A stretch of DNA of 64,000 bases, taken from NCBI RefSeq assembly GCF_017301635.1, contig NZ_CP071091.1, forward strand, positions 5,592,001 through 5,656,000, written 5' to 3'. The position numbers were made by a program, and so were the translations under genes. The notes beneath the pieces are model-generated. The model made no database searches. It worked only from the letters and a program-made list of their open reading frames with translations, and was not told the origin of the DNA. Origin of the DNA: Myxococcus landrumus. GTDB lineage: Bacteria; Myxococcota; Myxococcia; Myxococcales; Myxococcaceae. Positions 1 to 9,160 of this stretch are shown in pieces (position 1 is the first letter of the stretch; the number at the start of each line of letters is the position of its first letter).

Positions 1-1431
1 GAAGCGGTAGAGGAACGACGGCGTCGTCAGCACGCCCGCGTGCGCCTCATCCCGGGTGTACTCCTTCCACGTGTTGCTGTCGTTGTAGGCCACCGCGGGG
101 ATGGTCTCCACCGGCGCGGGCGCGGTGATGCTGAAGACCCCCACGCCCTGGCGCTGCCGGTAGTACTCCGCCAGCGGGCCGTTCACGAAGGAGCGGCGCG
201 TGGTGAGGATGTTGTAGTAGGGCTCGTCCAGGCGGACGACCGACTCGGCGATGCGCAGCGGCTCCTCGTTGATGGCGGCCACGCGCAGGTCATGCACGTT
301 GCGCACGTACAGCGGGTCCGTCGGCGACGGGCCGAATGCCGGGACTTCGCAGCGGCGCATGCCCACGCCGCACCCGCAGCTCCGGTCGTTGACGAAGCGG
401 GCCGTCTCACAGGAGTCGCGCGTCCAGGGGTTGAAGTCCCGCTCCTGGGCCTCGATGGCACACACCTTCACCGTCGCCGGCGAGCCCGGGGGCGACCAGT
501 AACCCGTGGGCTTCGTCACGTAGCCCTCGCGCTGGATGCAGCCGCGCAAGGAGGAGACGTAGGAGCCCCGGATGTTGTTGTTCAGGCCCAAGTCCAGCGT
601 GCAGCGCTTCAGCGTCGTGAGTGCGGGCTTCGATGCGGGGTCCGGATGGTCGAAGGACACCACGTACTTGTTGTCGTCTTCGATCTCCTTCGTCAGCGCG
701 GCCGTGGTGTTCTTGGTCTTGTCCGGCATGCACAGATAGGACTTGGTGACGCCGCTCACCACGCGCTTGTCACAGAAGTAGCGGTACCGGGGCCACTTGT
801 TCGCGTCCGTGGGAGCCACCATCAGCTCGGAGCAGTCCGTCGCCACGTTCCCCGTGGCGGCCCCCAGCTCCGTGCACGTGTAGAAGTTGGTGTCGTAGTC
901 GAAGCTGACGGGCATGGGCACGCCCATGTCGTCATGGCACTTGCGCCCCGGCACCGGGAACGCGTCGAAGATGTGCGGGTCCTGCGTCGTCGTCTGGCAC
1001 GTGCTCTGCTCGATTTCAGCGTTGCACGTCTGGTTGTTGGTTCCGCGCAGCGACACGGTGGGGTTGTTCGCGAAGCCGAACGGAGCCGTGTTGCCGTTGC
1101 CGCCCAGCCGCGAGTTGCCGTTGTTGAAGACGCTGGCGCTGATGTTGGAGCGCAAGAGCGCGCGGTGGAAGTTGCGCACGCGCGTGTAGAACGCCTCCGT
1201 GCCCAGCATGGCGCGGATGTCTTCCTGCGACACCGCCCCCTTGGCCTGGACGGCCTTGTACTCCTCCCACGTGGGAGGTCGTCCCAGCAGGTCAAGGGTG
1301 AGCTGCCTCAAATGTCTTTCGGGGCGAACCTTCGCGACAGGCGCACACACCGCCGCCTCTTCCGCAGAGGCAGGGGGGGCCAGTAACAAGGCGACGCCAG
1401 CCATGATGGCAAGGCAACGCTCGGCGAGCAC
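1..1431 (-). CDS. Secreted DUF1592/DUF1588-like protein, C-terminus cut off
   Basis: The frame is open from the window edge to a GTG at 1431, which has GGAGG six bases upstream. The first 22 or so residues form a signal peptide ending in APPASA, so the product is exported. Just after it comes LTLDLLGRPPTWEEY, like the N-terminal domain of the planctomycete/myxobacterial DUF1549/DUF1592 group, and near the window edge HAGVLTTPSFLYRF, which resembles the DUF1588 segment. The middle is Cys-rich (about 14 Cys, including a CGCG cluster), so disulfides are likely. No CXXCH haem site is seen in the visible 477 residues. The biochemical role of the family is not established. It is transcribed away from the DUF420 gene. 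The large open frame on the opposite strand over the same bases is a high-GC shadow. The family call is moderately sure; the reading frame is very sure. Confidence 0.75.
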   Translation of the reverse strand, partial: MLAERCLAIMAGVALLLAPPASAEEAAVCAPVAKVRPERHLRQLTLDLLGRPPTWEEYKAVQAKGAVSQEDIRAMLGTEAFYTRVRNFHRALLRSNISASVFNNGNSRLGGNGNTAPFGFANNPTVSLRGTNNQTCNAEIEQSTCQTTTQDPHIFDAFPVPGRKCHDDMGVPMPVSFDYDTNFYTCTELGAATGNVATDCSELMVAPTDANKWPRYRYFCDKRVVSGVTKSYLCMPDKTKNTTAALTKEIEDDNKYVVSFDHPDPASKPALTTLKRCTLDLGLNNNIRGSYVSSLRGCIQREGYVTKPTGYWSPPGSPATVKVCAIEAQERDFNPWTRDSCETARFVNDRSCGCGVGMRRCEVPAFGPSPTDPLYVRNVHDLRVAAINEEPLRIAESVVRLDEPYYNILTTRRSFVNGPLAEYYRQRQGVGVFSITAPAPVETIPAVAYNDSNTWKEYTRDEAHAGVLTTPSFLYRF

Positions 1432-1526
1432 GGGGGACCTCCGGAGAGGAAATGTCGGGGGAGACCGGAACCGAGTATGCAAGAATTACAGAGTGAGAAT
1501 CCAGTCAGGCTAATTTTTTCGTTCAT

Positions 1527-1538
1527 CCGACATGTCGG
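1527..1538. promoter_or_regulatory. Perfect 12-bp palindrome in a divergent promoter region
   Basis: CCGACATGTCGG lies in the 170-bp gap between two divergent genes, directly after an AT-rich TTTTTTCGTTCAT run that is unusual for this genome. The position and symmetry suit an operator for one or both genes. No regulator is identified. Confidence 0.35.
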
Positions 1539-1601
1539 TTTCATTGGAAGATGAGACGGCGTTGGTTGCATCGAGGGGCGCGACGCGAGAGATAGGCCCC
1601 C

Positions 1602-2162
1602 ATGCCGAACGCGCCGTCCGCTTCGCTGGAACCCCGTGTCACTGACCGGGCCTTCTACGTTTTCACTGGTGTTATCTCCGCAGTCGCACTGGCATTCATC
1701 GCGTGGATCCTCCTGGGGCAGCGCGCGGGAGTGGAGGGCGTGGATCTGCGCTTCCTGCCTTCCGTCAACGCGAGCCTCAACGCGACGGCGGCGGCGCTGC
1801 TCATCGCGGGCTGGGTGGCCATCAAGAAGGGGGCGCGACGCGTCCACCAGTACCTGATGGTCGCGGCCTTCGCGGCATCGGCGCTCTTCCTGGTCTGCTA
1901 CCTCGCGTACCACTACGTGCACGGTGACACGCGCTACGTGGGCGACTGGCGCGGGCTGTACCTGTGCATCCTGGCCAGCCACGTGTTGCTGTCCATGGGC
2001 GTGGTGCCGCTGGCGCTGGTGGCGTTCTACTTCGCGTGGCGCAAGGAGTTCACCCGGCACCGCAAGGTGACGCGGTGGCTGGCGCCCATCTGGGTGTACG
2101 TGTCGGTGACGGGCGTGGTGGTGTTCTTCATGTTGCGTGGCAGCGCGCCCAGCATTCTCTGA
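1602..2162 (+). CDS. DUF420 family membrane protein
   Basis: 186 residues with five predicted membrane helices (about 20-38, 58-75, 83-107, 118-145, 158-178), the pattern of the DUF420 (YozB/CtaM-like) family. Histidines sit in helices 3 and 4 (LAYHYVHG, LASHVLL), the positions where this family is thought to bind haem or copper, and members are linked to assembly of terminal cytochrome oxidases. No oxidase genes are visible nearby, so the link here rests on family knowledge only. The start ATG at 1602 is preceded by GAGAGATAGG. The next gene starts 49 bases after the stop and may be co-transcribed. Confidence 0.8.
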   Translation: MPNAPSASLEPRVTDRAFYVFTGVISAVALAFIAWILLGQRAGVEGVDLRFLPSVNASLNATAAALLIAGWVAIKKGARRVHQYLMVAAFAASALFLVCYLAYHYVHGDTRYVGDWRGLYLCILASHVLLSMGVVPLALVAFYFAWRKEFTRHRKVTRWLAPIWVYVSVTGVVVFFMLRGSAPSIL

Positions 2163-2211
2163 GCAGACGCCGGGTGTCAGGAACGCGGAGAGGCGCCCGA
2201 CCTGGGCGCTC

Positions 2212-3033
2212 ATGCGAATCCTGACCTTGGATGACTCCCCCAGCCAACGCTGGCCCTACCTCGAGGCCGCGCCTCGCGGTGGAACCCGCACGGCCTGGTT
2301 CCCGCTGTTGCGCGGCACGGTGGATGTGCTCCCCGCCGACGTGTCCGCGCTGCTCGTGCTCTCCGACCTCCAGGGCGTCGCGCCCCATCGGGTCTTCGAT
2401 GGCGAGATGACGCTGCTCGGGGAGATGCTCGCCGACGAGGTCGCGCTGCTCGGGGAGCTGGGCGAGCTGCCTCCGCCGGGGAGCGTGGGGGTGGTGCTCG
2501 CGGGGGACTTGTACTCGGCCCCCGGAGCGAATGTGCGTGGGGCCTCGGGAGATGTGCGGTCCGTCTGGCAGTCCTTCGCCCGGTACTTCCGCTGGGTGGT
2601 GGGCGTCGCGGGCAATCACGACTCGTTCGGCGGGCCGCGCGAGCAGACCCGCTTCCAGCAGCGTCCCGGCATCCACCTGCTGGATGGCGAAGTGGTGGAG
2701 CTGGAGGGGCTGCGCTTCGGTGGCGTGGGCTCCATCATCGGCAACTCCGACAAGCCCGGGCGGAGAGAAGAGGCCGCGCATCTCCGGATGCTGGGGGAGA
2801 CCCTGCGCGAGAAGCCCGAGCTGCTGGTGCTGCACCAGGGCCCCGACGTCGAAGGCACCGGCCTGCGCGGCAGCCCCGTCATCCGGGAATGCGTCCAGAA
2901 GTGCACGGGCCTGTTGGTCGTCTGCGGCCACGCCCACTGGGAATCACCGCTCGCCACGCTGGCCGGCGGAGTCCAGGTCCTCAACGTCGACAGCCGGGCC
3001 GTGTTGCTCGAGCGTCGAGTGCCCTCCGCGTGA
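2212..3033 (+). CDS. Metallophosphoesterase
   Basis: 273 residues. The calcineurin-like fold is supported by GVAGNHDSFG near residue 133 and VVCGHAHW near 240, the GNHD and GHxH metal-binding blocks. An N-terminal DxH block is not obvious; GDLYSAPG near residue 98 probably supplies the second block. The substrate cannot be told from the sequence. The frame is open to 2137, inside the previous gene, but the ATG at 2212 (MRILTLDDSP) begins the conserved part and leaves the upstream gene intact. There is no strong ribosome site, so the start is uncertain. It converges tail-to-tail with the helicase gene, with nine bases between the stops. Confidence 0.75.
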   Translation: MRILTLDDSPSQRWPYLEAAPRGGTRTAWFPLLRGTVDVLPADVSALLVLSDLQGVAPHRVFDGEMTLLGEMLADEVALLGELGELPPPGSVGVVLAGDLYSAPGANVRGASGDVRSVWQSFARYFRWVVGVAGNHDSFGGPREQTRFQQRPGIHLLDGEVVELEGLRFGGVGSIIGNSDKPGRREEAAHLRMLGETLREKPELLVLHQGPDVEGTGLRGSPVIRECVQKCTGLLVVCGHAHWESPLATLAGGVQVLNVDSRAVLLERRVPSA

Positions 3034-3042
3034 GCCTGCCGC

Positions 3043-6000
3043 TCAGCTCGGCTGGGCCACACCGCCCTCTGAGTCCTCGCCAGCGTCCTCCTCGGCCTCG
3101 TCCGCCTGTGCATCCACGCCCCCGGGGACACCGTCGACGTAGGTGACGACGTTGTTCGGCATGGCCGGCACTCGCGGCCCTGGAGTCACCACGCCCGTGA
3201 GGTTGAGCGGGTCCACGCCCGAGATTTGAATCCGCACGCCAGACGGAGGCTGCCGCCGCACCGCGCGCGCCATGTCCACCGCCTCCGGCAGCGCGAACTG
3301 CTCGCCGACGAAGCCCGCGACGAAGCGGCCGCCGCGCACCTCGCCTCGCGCCTCCATCCGCCGATACACGAACAGCAGCTCACGCCACGTGGGCGCCAGC
3401 GCCTCGCGCATCACCAGGTCGCGCCAGACGATGCCGTAGCGCTGGAGGAACAAGCGCGCCAGACCGTCCATCACCTCGTCCGAGGTCTTCGGCTCCGCGG
3501 GCGCGAGCAGGCTCCAGCGACCAGGGCCTCCGCGCTGCAACAGCTTCTGCCGCTTGCGGTGCGCGGGACTCTGGAGGATGCGCAGGTTCTGCACCGCGTC
3601 CGCCGTCACGAGTCCGCGGGCGACGAGCTCCCACAGCGCGTCCTCGATTTCCGACGGCAGGCGCCGCGCTCGCGACACCAGGTCCTGGAAGAAGCACGCG
3701 CCGCGCCGCTCCAGCACCGACACCACGTCCTTCGCCGCGACGCTGAGGTCCGGCGGCGTCCACACGTCGCCGTCCGCGAGCACCGCATGGGGCCGCGCCG
3801 CCACGAGCATCCACTCCAGGTCCTCTCGCAGCGCGAAGGTCAGCGGTGCGTTGCGAGTGGGCGAGGCCCGTGAGCGCGTGGGCGCGGGAGTCTCCGGCTC
3901 CGGCGGCGTCACCGGCGCGCCCCGACGAGGACCCGGCACGGGCTTCGGCTCCTTCATCGTCAGCCGGCCCCAGGCCACCTCGCCCCCGTAGCAGGCCCGC
4001 TCCAGCATGTCCGGCGTGTAGCCCCGCATGCGCGCGGGCAACAGGAAGCGCTCCCACGCGGAGGCCGGTGCCTCGTAGCCCTGGAGCAGCCGCACCGCTT
4101 TGAGGAACCCCGTGGAGCCGCGCAGTGCTTCCACGTCCTCCATGTGGTGCCAGCGGAAGAGGAAGCGCATGAAGTCGCGCGCGCTCAGTGGCTCGATTTC
4201 GCGGCGCAGCCGCCCCACCGTCATCCGGTGGATGCGCTGGAGCAGACGCCGGTCGCACCACTCCAGCGTGGGGCTCTCTCCCGGCGCGAGCGGCACCTCC
4301 AGCGGACGGAACTGCCCGCGCAGCACCGTGCCCTGCATCTCCAGTTGGTACATCGCCGCGTTGACGTCGTCCTCGCTCAGCACGCACAGCCGGGCCAGCT
4401 CCGCCACCGTCGTCGGGCCCACGTTCTCCATGCGCCCCCGCACCACCTGGAGCACCGCGGCCTCGCGCTCCACGGGCCGGTCATGCGCCAGCACCGGCAA
4501 CGGAGGCACTGTCACCGCGTCCGGGAAGAGCACTCGCACCGAGCTGCCCCGCTCCGCCGCGACGAGGAAGCGTCCACCGGGCAGCTCCAGCCACGCCACC
4601 CTGCCCTGCTGGAACAGCGGCTCCGCCAGCCCTCGATGCACCTCCGCTTCCCGCACCACCACCCACTGGAGGAGGACGTCGTGCAGCTCGTCCTCATCGC
4701 GCATGGGCGGCGAGGCGTCCTCCACGACGGTGGCGATGGCGGCGGCGTCCAGCGCGCCAAAGGCCGCGGCGTCCTCGGCCGGCATCGCGCGGCGCAGGGC
4801 CACGTTGCGCACGCGGCGCTCCTCGGCGGGTGCATCGTCGAGGAAGGTGTACGGCTGGCTGTGAATCATCGCGTGCGAGAGGACACTCGGCTCCGGCACG
4901 TCGCGGGCCTCCAGCCGGATGCGGCCATCCTTCATGCGCCGCAGCACCTCGCGCAGCCCCTCCACGTCCATGGCCTCGTGGAGACAGTCATCCATCGTCT
5001 GCTTCACCAGCGGATGGTCCGGCAGCTCGACGTCGCCACCGCCGTGGTTGTCCTGGCAGCCCACCTGCGCCGGGAAGACGGCGGCCAACAGGTCCTCGCT
5101 GCGCGCGCGCTGGAGGTTGGGCGGCACGCGCTTGCCGCTCATCATCCGGTTCAGCGCCAGCGCCCGCGTGGCCACCCAGCGGAAGCGCGTGCCGAACAGC
5201 GGGGACTGGAGAATCGCCTGCACCAGCACCTCCTCCACGTTGTCCGGGTGCAGGAAGTCGAAGATGTCCGCGAGGGGGAACGAGTGCTGCTCGCCCAGCG
5301 ACAAGAGGATGCCGTCCTCCGTCGCCGCCGCCTGGAGCTCGAAGTCGAACGAGCGGCAGAAGCGCTTGCGCAGCGCCATGCCCCAGGCCCGATTGATGCG
5401 ACTGCCAAAGGGGGCGTGGATGATGAGCTGCATGCCGCCCGCCTCATCGAAGAAGCGCTCGGCCACCACGAGGCTCTGGCTGGGCATCGCGTCCAGCATC
5501 TTCCGCCCCAGCCGCAGGTAGCCCAGCAGCGCGTCCACCGCGGGCGGCGGCATGCGCAGCTCCTTCTCCAGGAAGGTGGCCGCGTCGTCGCGCAGGAGCA
5601 GGTCCTCGCGAAGACGGCCCACCTGGAGCGACAGCTCGTCGGTGCGGCCCGGGGCCTCGCCTCGCCAGAAGGGGACGTTGGGCGCCGCGCCGCGCGCGTC
5701 CTCCACGACGACCGTGCTGCCCATCACCCGCTGAATCCGCCACGCGGTGCTGCCCAGGAGGAAGACGTCTCCCGGCGATGACTCCACCGCGAAGTCCTCA
5801 TCCAGCGTGCCCACCACCTTGCCCTCCGGCTCGGCGGTGACGCTGAAGGTGAAGGTGTCGGGAATCGCGCCGCCGTTGGTCAACGCGGTGATGCGCACGC
5901 CGCGCCGGCCCTTGAGGCGTTGATTCACGCGGTCGCGGTGCAGGTGGATGCCCGCGCGTCCACGCCGGTCGGCGACGCCCTCCGACAACACCTCCAGCAC

Positions 6001-7389
6001 CGACTGGTACTCCTCCCACGTCAGGTCCCGGTACGGATGCGCGCGCTTGAAGAGGCTGAACAACGCGCGCTCGTCCCACTCCTCGCACGCGCAGGCGGCC
6101 ACCACCTGCTGCGCCAGCACGTCCAGCGGCTTCTGCGGAATGATGACCCGGTCCAGGTCCCCTTCCCGCACGGCGTTGAGGAGCGCGGCGCACTCCACCA
6201 GCTCGTCGCGCGTCATCGCGAAGAGGATGCCCTTGGAGATGGCCGCCTTGTGGTGGCCCGCGCGGCCCACGCGCTGGAGCAGCACGGAGATGGCCTTCGT
6301 GGTGCCCAACTGGACGACGAGGTCCACGTTGCCCACGTCGATGCCCAGCTCCAGCGACGCGGTGGCCACCATGACGCGCAGGCTGCCGTCCTTCAGCTTC
6401 TCCTCCGCGGCCAGCCGGATTTCGCGCGCCATGCTGCCGTGGTGCGCCGCGACCAGTCCCTCGCCCAGGCGCTCCCCCAGGTCATGCGCCACGCGCTCCG
6501 CCATCTTCCGCGTGTTGACGAAGATGAGCGTGGTGCGGTGCGCCCCCGACAAGGCCACCAGCCGGTCATAGACCTGGCCCCACATCTCGTGGCTCGCGAG
6601 CGAGGACAGCTCCGCGTCCGGAATCTCCAGCGTCAAATCCCACGGACGCAGGTGGCCCACCTCCACCTTGCGGCACTCGAGGTGCGACGCCCCCGTGAGG
6701 AAGCCCGCGATGGCATCCAGCGGCTTCTGCGTGGCGGACAGGCCGATGAGCTGCGGACGCACCTCGGTGAGCGCCTTGAGTCGCTCCATCGACAGCGTGA
6801 AGTGGCTGCCGCGCTTGTCTCGCGCGAGCGCGTGGATTTCGTCGACGATGACGGTGCGCACCCCGCGCAGCGTCGCCCGCGCGCGCTCGGCGGTGAGGTA
6901 GAGGTAGAAGGACTCCGGCGTGGTGATGAGGATGTGCGGAGGACGGCGCACCATCTGCGAGCGCTCGGACGCGGGCGTGTCGCCGCTGCGCACCTGCACC
7001 CGCAGGTCCTTCGGGGTGTAGCCCTCCGCACGCGCTCGCGAGAGCAGCTCCTCCAGAGGCTGGAGCAGGTTCTTCTGCACGTCGTTGCCCAGCGCCTTGA
7101 GGGGCGACACGTAGAGCACCTGCGTGCGGTCCTCCAGCCCTCCCTCGAGTGCCAGCCGGAACAGCGAGTCCAGCGCCGCGAGGAACGCGGTGAGCGTCTT
7201 GCCGCTGCCCGTCGGCGCGGCGATGAGCACGTCGTGCCCGGCCTGGATGAGCGGCCACCCCTCGACCTGCGGGCGCGTGGGTTCCCCCAGGCGTTCCGCG
7301 AACCACCGGCGGACCACCGGGTGGAAACTCGCCAGGGCCGGGTGCGCCGCGCATTCGGCGGCGAAGTCGAGGCTGATTTGCGGGGGCAT
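3043..7389 (-). CDS. lhr: Lhr-like ATP-dependent DNA/RNA helicase
   Basis: 1448 residues, the full length of large Lhr proteins. The N-terminal core has Walker A APTGSGKT (about residue 45), the DEIH box (TVIVDEIHAL, about 185) and motif VI QRVGRAGHH (about 375). The winged-helix/Lhr core and the long C-terminal region follow (about 600-1448). Lhr is a 3'-5' helicase tied to DNA repair, and long forms are common in Actinobacteria and Myxococcota. The frame is open to 7470, but ATG 7389 (MPPQISLDF) has AGAGGTG six bases upstream and starts the homologous region. The extreme C-terminus is an acidic tail. Several large opposite-strand frames over this gene are shadows. Confidence 0.93.
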   Translation of the reverse strand: MPPQISLDFAAECAAHPALASFHPVVRRWFAERLGEPTRPQVEGWPLIQAGHDVLIAAPTGSGKTLTAFLAALDSLFRLALEGGLEDRTQVLYVSPLKALGNDVQKNLLQPLEELLSRARAEGYTPKDLRVQVRSGDTPASERSQMVRRPPHILITTPESFYLYLTAERARATLRGVRTVIVDEIHALARDKRGSHFTLSMERLKALTEVRPQLIGLSATQKPLDAIAGFLTGASHLECRKVEVGHLRPWDLTLEIPDAELSSLASHEMWGQVYDRLVALSGAHRTTLIFVNTRKMAERVAHDLGERLGEGLVAAHHGSMAREIRLAAEEKLKDGSLRVMVATASLELGIDVGNVDLVVQLGTTKAISVLLQRVGRAGHHKAAISKGILFAMTRDELVECAALLNAVREGDLDRVIIPQKPLDVLAQQVVAACACEEWDERALFSLFKRAHPYRDLTWEEYQSVLEVLSEGVADRRGRAGIHLHRDRVNQRLKGRRGVRITALTNGGAIPDTFTFSVTAEPEGKVVGTLDEDFAVESSPGDVFLLGSTAWRIQRVMGSTVVVEDARGAAPNVPFWRGEAPGRTDELSLQVGRLREDLLLRDDAATFLEKELRMPPPAVDALLGYLRLGRKMLDAMPSQSLVVAERFFDEAGGMQLIIHAPFGSRINRAWGMALRKRFCRSFDFELQAAATEDGILLSLGEQHSFPLADIFDFLHPDNVEEVLVQAILQSPLFGTRFRWVATRALALNRMMSGKRVPPNLQRARSEDLLAAVFPAQVGCQDNHGGGDVELPDHPLVKQTMDDCLHEAMDVEGLREVLRRMKDGRIRLEARDVPEPSVLSHAMIHSQPYTFLDDAPAEERRVRNVALRRAMPAEDAAAFGALDAAAIATVVEDASPPMRDEDELHDVLLQWVVVREAEVHRGLAEPLFQQGRVAWLELPGGRFLVAAERGSSVRVLFPDAVTVPPLPVLAHDRPVEREAAVLQVVRGRMENVGPTTVAELARLCVLSEDDVNAAMYQLEMQGTVLRGQFRPLEVPLAPGESPTLEWCDRRLLQRIHRMTVGRLRREIEPLSARDFMRFLFRWHHMEDVEALRGSTGFLKAVRLLQGYEAPASAWERFLLPARMRGYTPDMLERACYGGEVAWGRLTMKEPKPVPGPRRGAPVTPPEPETPAPTRSRASPTRNAPLTFALREDLEWMLVAARPHAVLADGDVWTPPDLSVAAKDVVSVLERRGACFFQDLVSRARRLPSEIEDALWELVARGLVTADAVQNLRILQSPAHRKRQKLLQRGGPGRWSLLAPAEPKTSDEVMDGLARLFLQRYGIVWRDLVMREALAPTWRELLFVYRRMEARGEVRGGRFVAGFVGEQFALPEAVDMARAVRRQPPSGVRIQISGVDPLNLTGVVTPGPRVPAMPNNVVTYVDGVPGGVDAQADEAEEDAGEDSEGGVAQPS

Positions 7390-7518
7390 GCGCACCTCTC
7401 TGGACCGAGCCTGAACACAGGTACAGGCGGTCGTCAACGCGCACGTCTCGTGGGAGGACGCTGTGCCCACACCCGCTGCTCGGGTACTCCCCAGCCCAGC
7501 GGCCAGCGCCCGGGGAAC

Positions 7519-8991
7519 TCAGCCTCGGGGCAGCCTCACCGTGAACGTCGTCCCACTCGACACGCTGGACTCCACCGACACCTCGCCCCCATGGGCCAGC
7601 AGAATCTGGCGCGTGATGTAGAGCCCCAGCCCCAGGCCCGAAGGAGCGCCCGACTCGTGCTGCACGGCGCGCGTCCCCCTGCGCCAGGCGGCGAAGACGT
7701 GCGGCACATCCTCGGGAGGAATGGGGGGACCTGCGTTGTGGACGCGCAGCACCACGTCCCGCTCCCGCGCTTCACCCCACATCCGCACGGGGCTGTCCGC
7801 GGGGCTGTACTTGAGCGCGTTCGCGAGCAGGTTGCTGAACGCCTGCTCCAGCCGGTCCCCATCCCACGCGCCTGTCCCCTGGCCGAGCACCTCCAGCACC
7901 ACCTTCCGCCCGGGGTGACTGGCGCGCATCTCCTCCACCGTGCGGTGGGCGATGTCGAACACGTCGCACGCGGACGCCACCACCGGGACGCCCCCGCCCA
8001 GCCTCGCGCGAGCGAAGTCGAGGAGCTGGCGAATCATCCGGTTCATCCGGTCCGCGCTGGTGAGGATGCGCTCGGTGAGCGCCGTCTGGCGCTCGTCCAG
8101 GTTGCCCTTGCGCTTGAGCTGCTGCGCGGACATGGACAACGCGTTGAGCGGATTGCGCAGGTCATGCCCCAGCATGCCGATGAACTGCTCGCGGAACTCC
8201 TCCTCGCCGCGCGCCTGGGTGACATCGCGCGCGGTGGCCATCAACGCGGCCACGCGCCCATCCGCGCCCAGCGTGGGCGACAGCGTGAAGTCGAAGTGAC
8301 GAGTCCCCGGAGGTGTCGGCACGGTGAAGGCGCCTCGCTGCACCTCGCCCGTGCGCAGCGCCACATCCATCAGCCGGAAGAAAGGTCCCAGCGAAGGGTC
8401 CTTCGCCTCCTGCTCCTCCAGCGAGTGGACGGGAGCCAGGACGTCGTGGGCACCGCGCGCCGCGAACACGAGCGCCGCCTGGTTCGCGAAGAGCAACCGC
8501 CCGGTGGCGTCGTAGAGTGCGATGGGGTCCGCGGCGGAGGCCATCGCCATGTCCAGCAACTGGCGCTGACGCGCCACCTCCATGGACAGCGTGTGCACCT
8601 CGCGCTCGGCCCGCCGCAACCGCAGCAGGGCATGGACCTGGGTGACCAGTTCCTCCGGGTCCACCGGCGTCGCCAGATAGCCGTCCGCGCCATGCCGCGC
8701 CTCGAGCGCCTGGTCGCCCGGCTCCAGGGCCTGCGCGGACAACTGGAGGACGAGCACCCCACGGGTTCGCGGCGAGGTCTTCAGCTCGCGACACACCTCC
8801 CGGCCTCGGATGTCCGGCAGGCGGACCTCGAGGATGACCAGGTCCGTGCGCTCATCCGCCAGGGCCAGGGCCTCCGCGCCAGAGGCGGCCTCCCTCACCT
8901 GGAAGCCCGCGAGCCCCAAGATTCGGCTCGTCGCCGCGCGAGTGCTCGCGTCGGCATCGACATGGAGGATGAGCGGGGGAGAAGGACTCAT
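7519..8991 (-). CDS. Sensor histidine kinase with N-terminal pseudo-receiver and PAS domain
   Basis: 490 residues from ATG 8991; in-frame starts exist upstream to 9093 and none has a clear ribosome site. Order: receiver-like domain (about 5-120), PAS-like domain (about 140-260), HisKA with phospho-acceptor His in MLGHDLRNPLNAL (about 275), HATPase_c with N-box SNLLANALKYS and G-box GLGLGLYITRQI. No membrane helices, so it is cytoplasmic. The receiver is degenerate: the usual phospho-Asp is Glu55 (VILEVRLPD) and the usual catalytic Lys is Thr108 (LATPVD). It therefore probably cannot be phosphorylated and may sense another signal or mimic the active state. No partner regulator is adjacent, so it is an orphan kinase. 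It is divergent from the PLP gene. Confidence 0.88.
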   Translation of the reverse strand: MSPSPPLILHVDADASTRAATSRILGLAGFQVREAASGAEALALADERTDLVILEVRLPDIRGREVCRELKTSPRTRGVLVLQLSAQALEPGDQALEARHGADGYLATPVDPEELVTQVHALLRLRRAEREVHTLSMEVARQRQLLDMAMASAADPIALYDATGRLLFANQAALVFAARGAHDVLAPVHSLEEQEAKDPSLGPFFRLMDVALRTGEVQRGAFTVPTPPGTRHFDFTLSPTLGADGRVAALMATARDVTQARGEEEFREQFIGMLGHDLRNPLNALSMSAQQLKRKGNLDERQTALTERILTSADRMNRMIRQLLDFARARLGGGVPVVASACDVFDIAHRTVEEMRASHPGRKVVLEVLGQGTGAWDGDRLEQAFSNLLANALKYSPADSPVRMWGEARERDVVLRVHNAGPPIPPEDVPHVFAAWRRGTRAVQHESGAPSGLGLGLYITRQILLAHGGEVSVESSVSSGTTFTVRLPRG

Positions 8992-9160
8992 GGTGTGCGG
9001 GGCCAGGCGCCCTTCGTAGCCGTCGGCCCCAGGGCTCGCCACATCCATCTCCATTCCAGGAGTGCTTCCTTCCAGGACAAGCAGACAACTCATGGAATGA
9101 GAAAGGGCGAGACGTTCAGGACGCTAACGGGCGGAGGCATTTCGCGATAGGGAAGTCCCC

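Noticed and set aside
5920-9150. A 1076-codon open frame on the plus strand
   Set aside because: It lies antisense to the helicase and kinase genes, which have clear motifs; its product is Arg/His/Ala-rich without domains, as expected for the complement of high-GC third-position coding.
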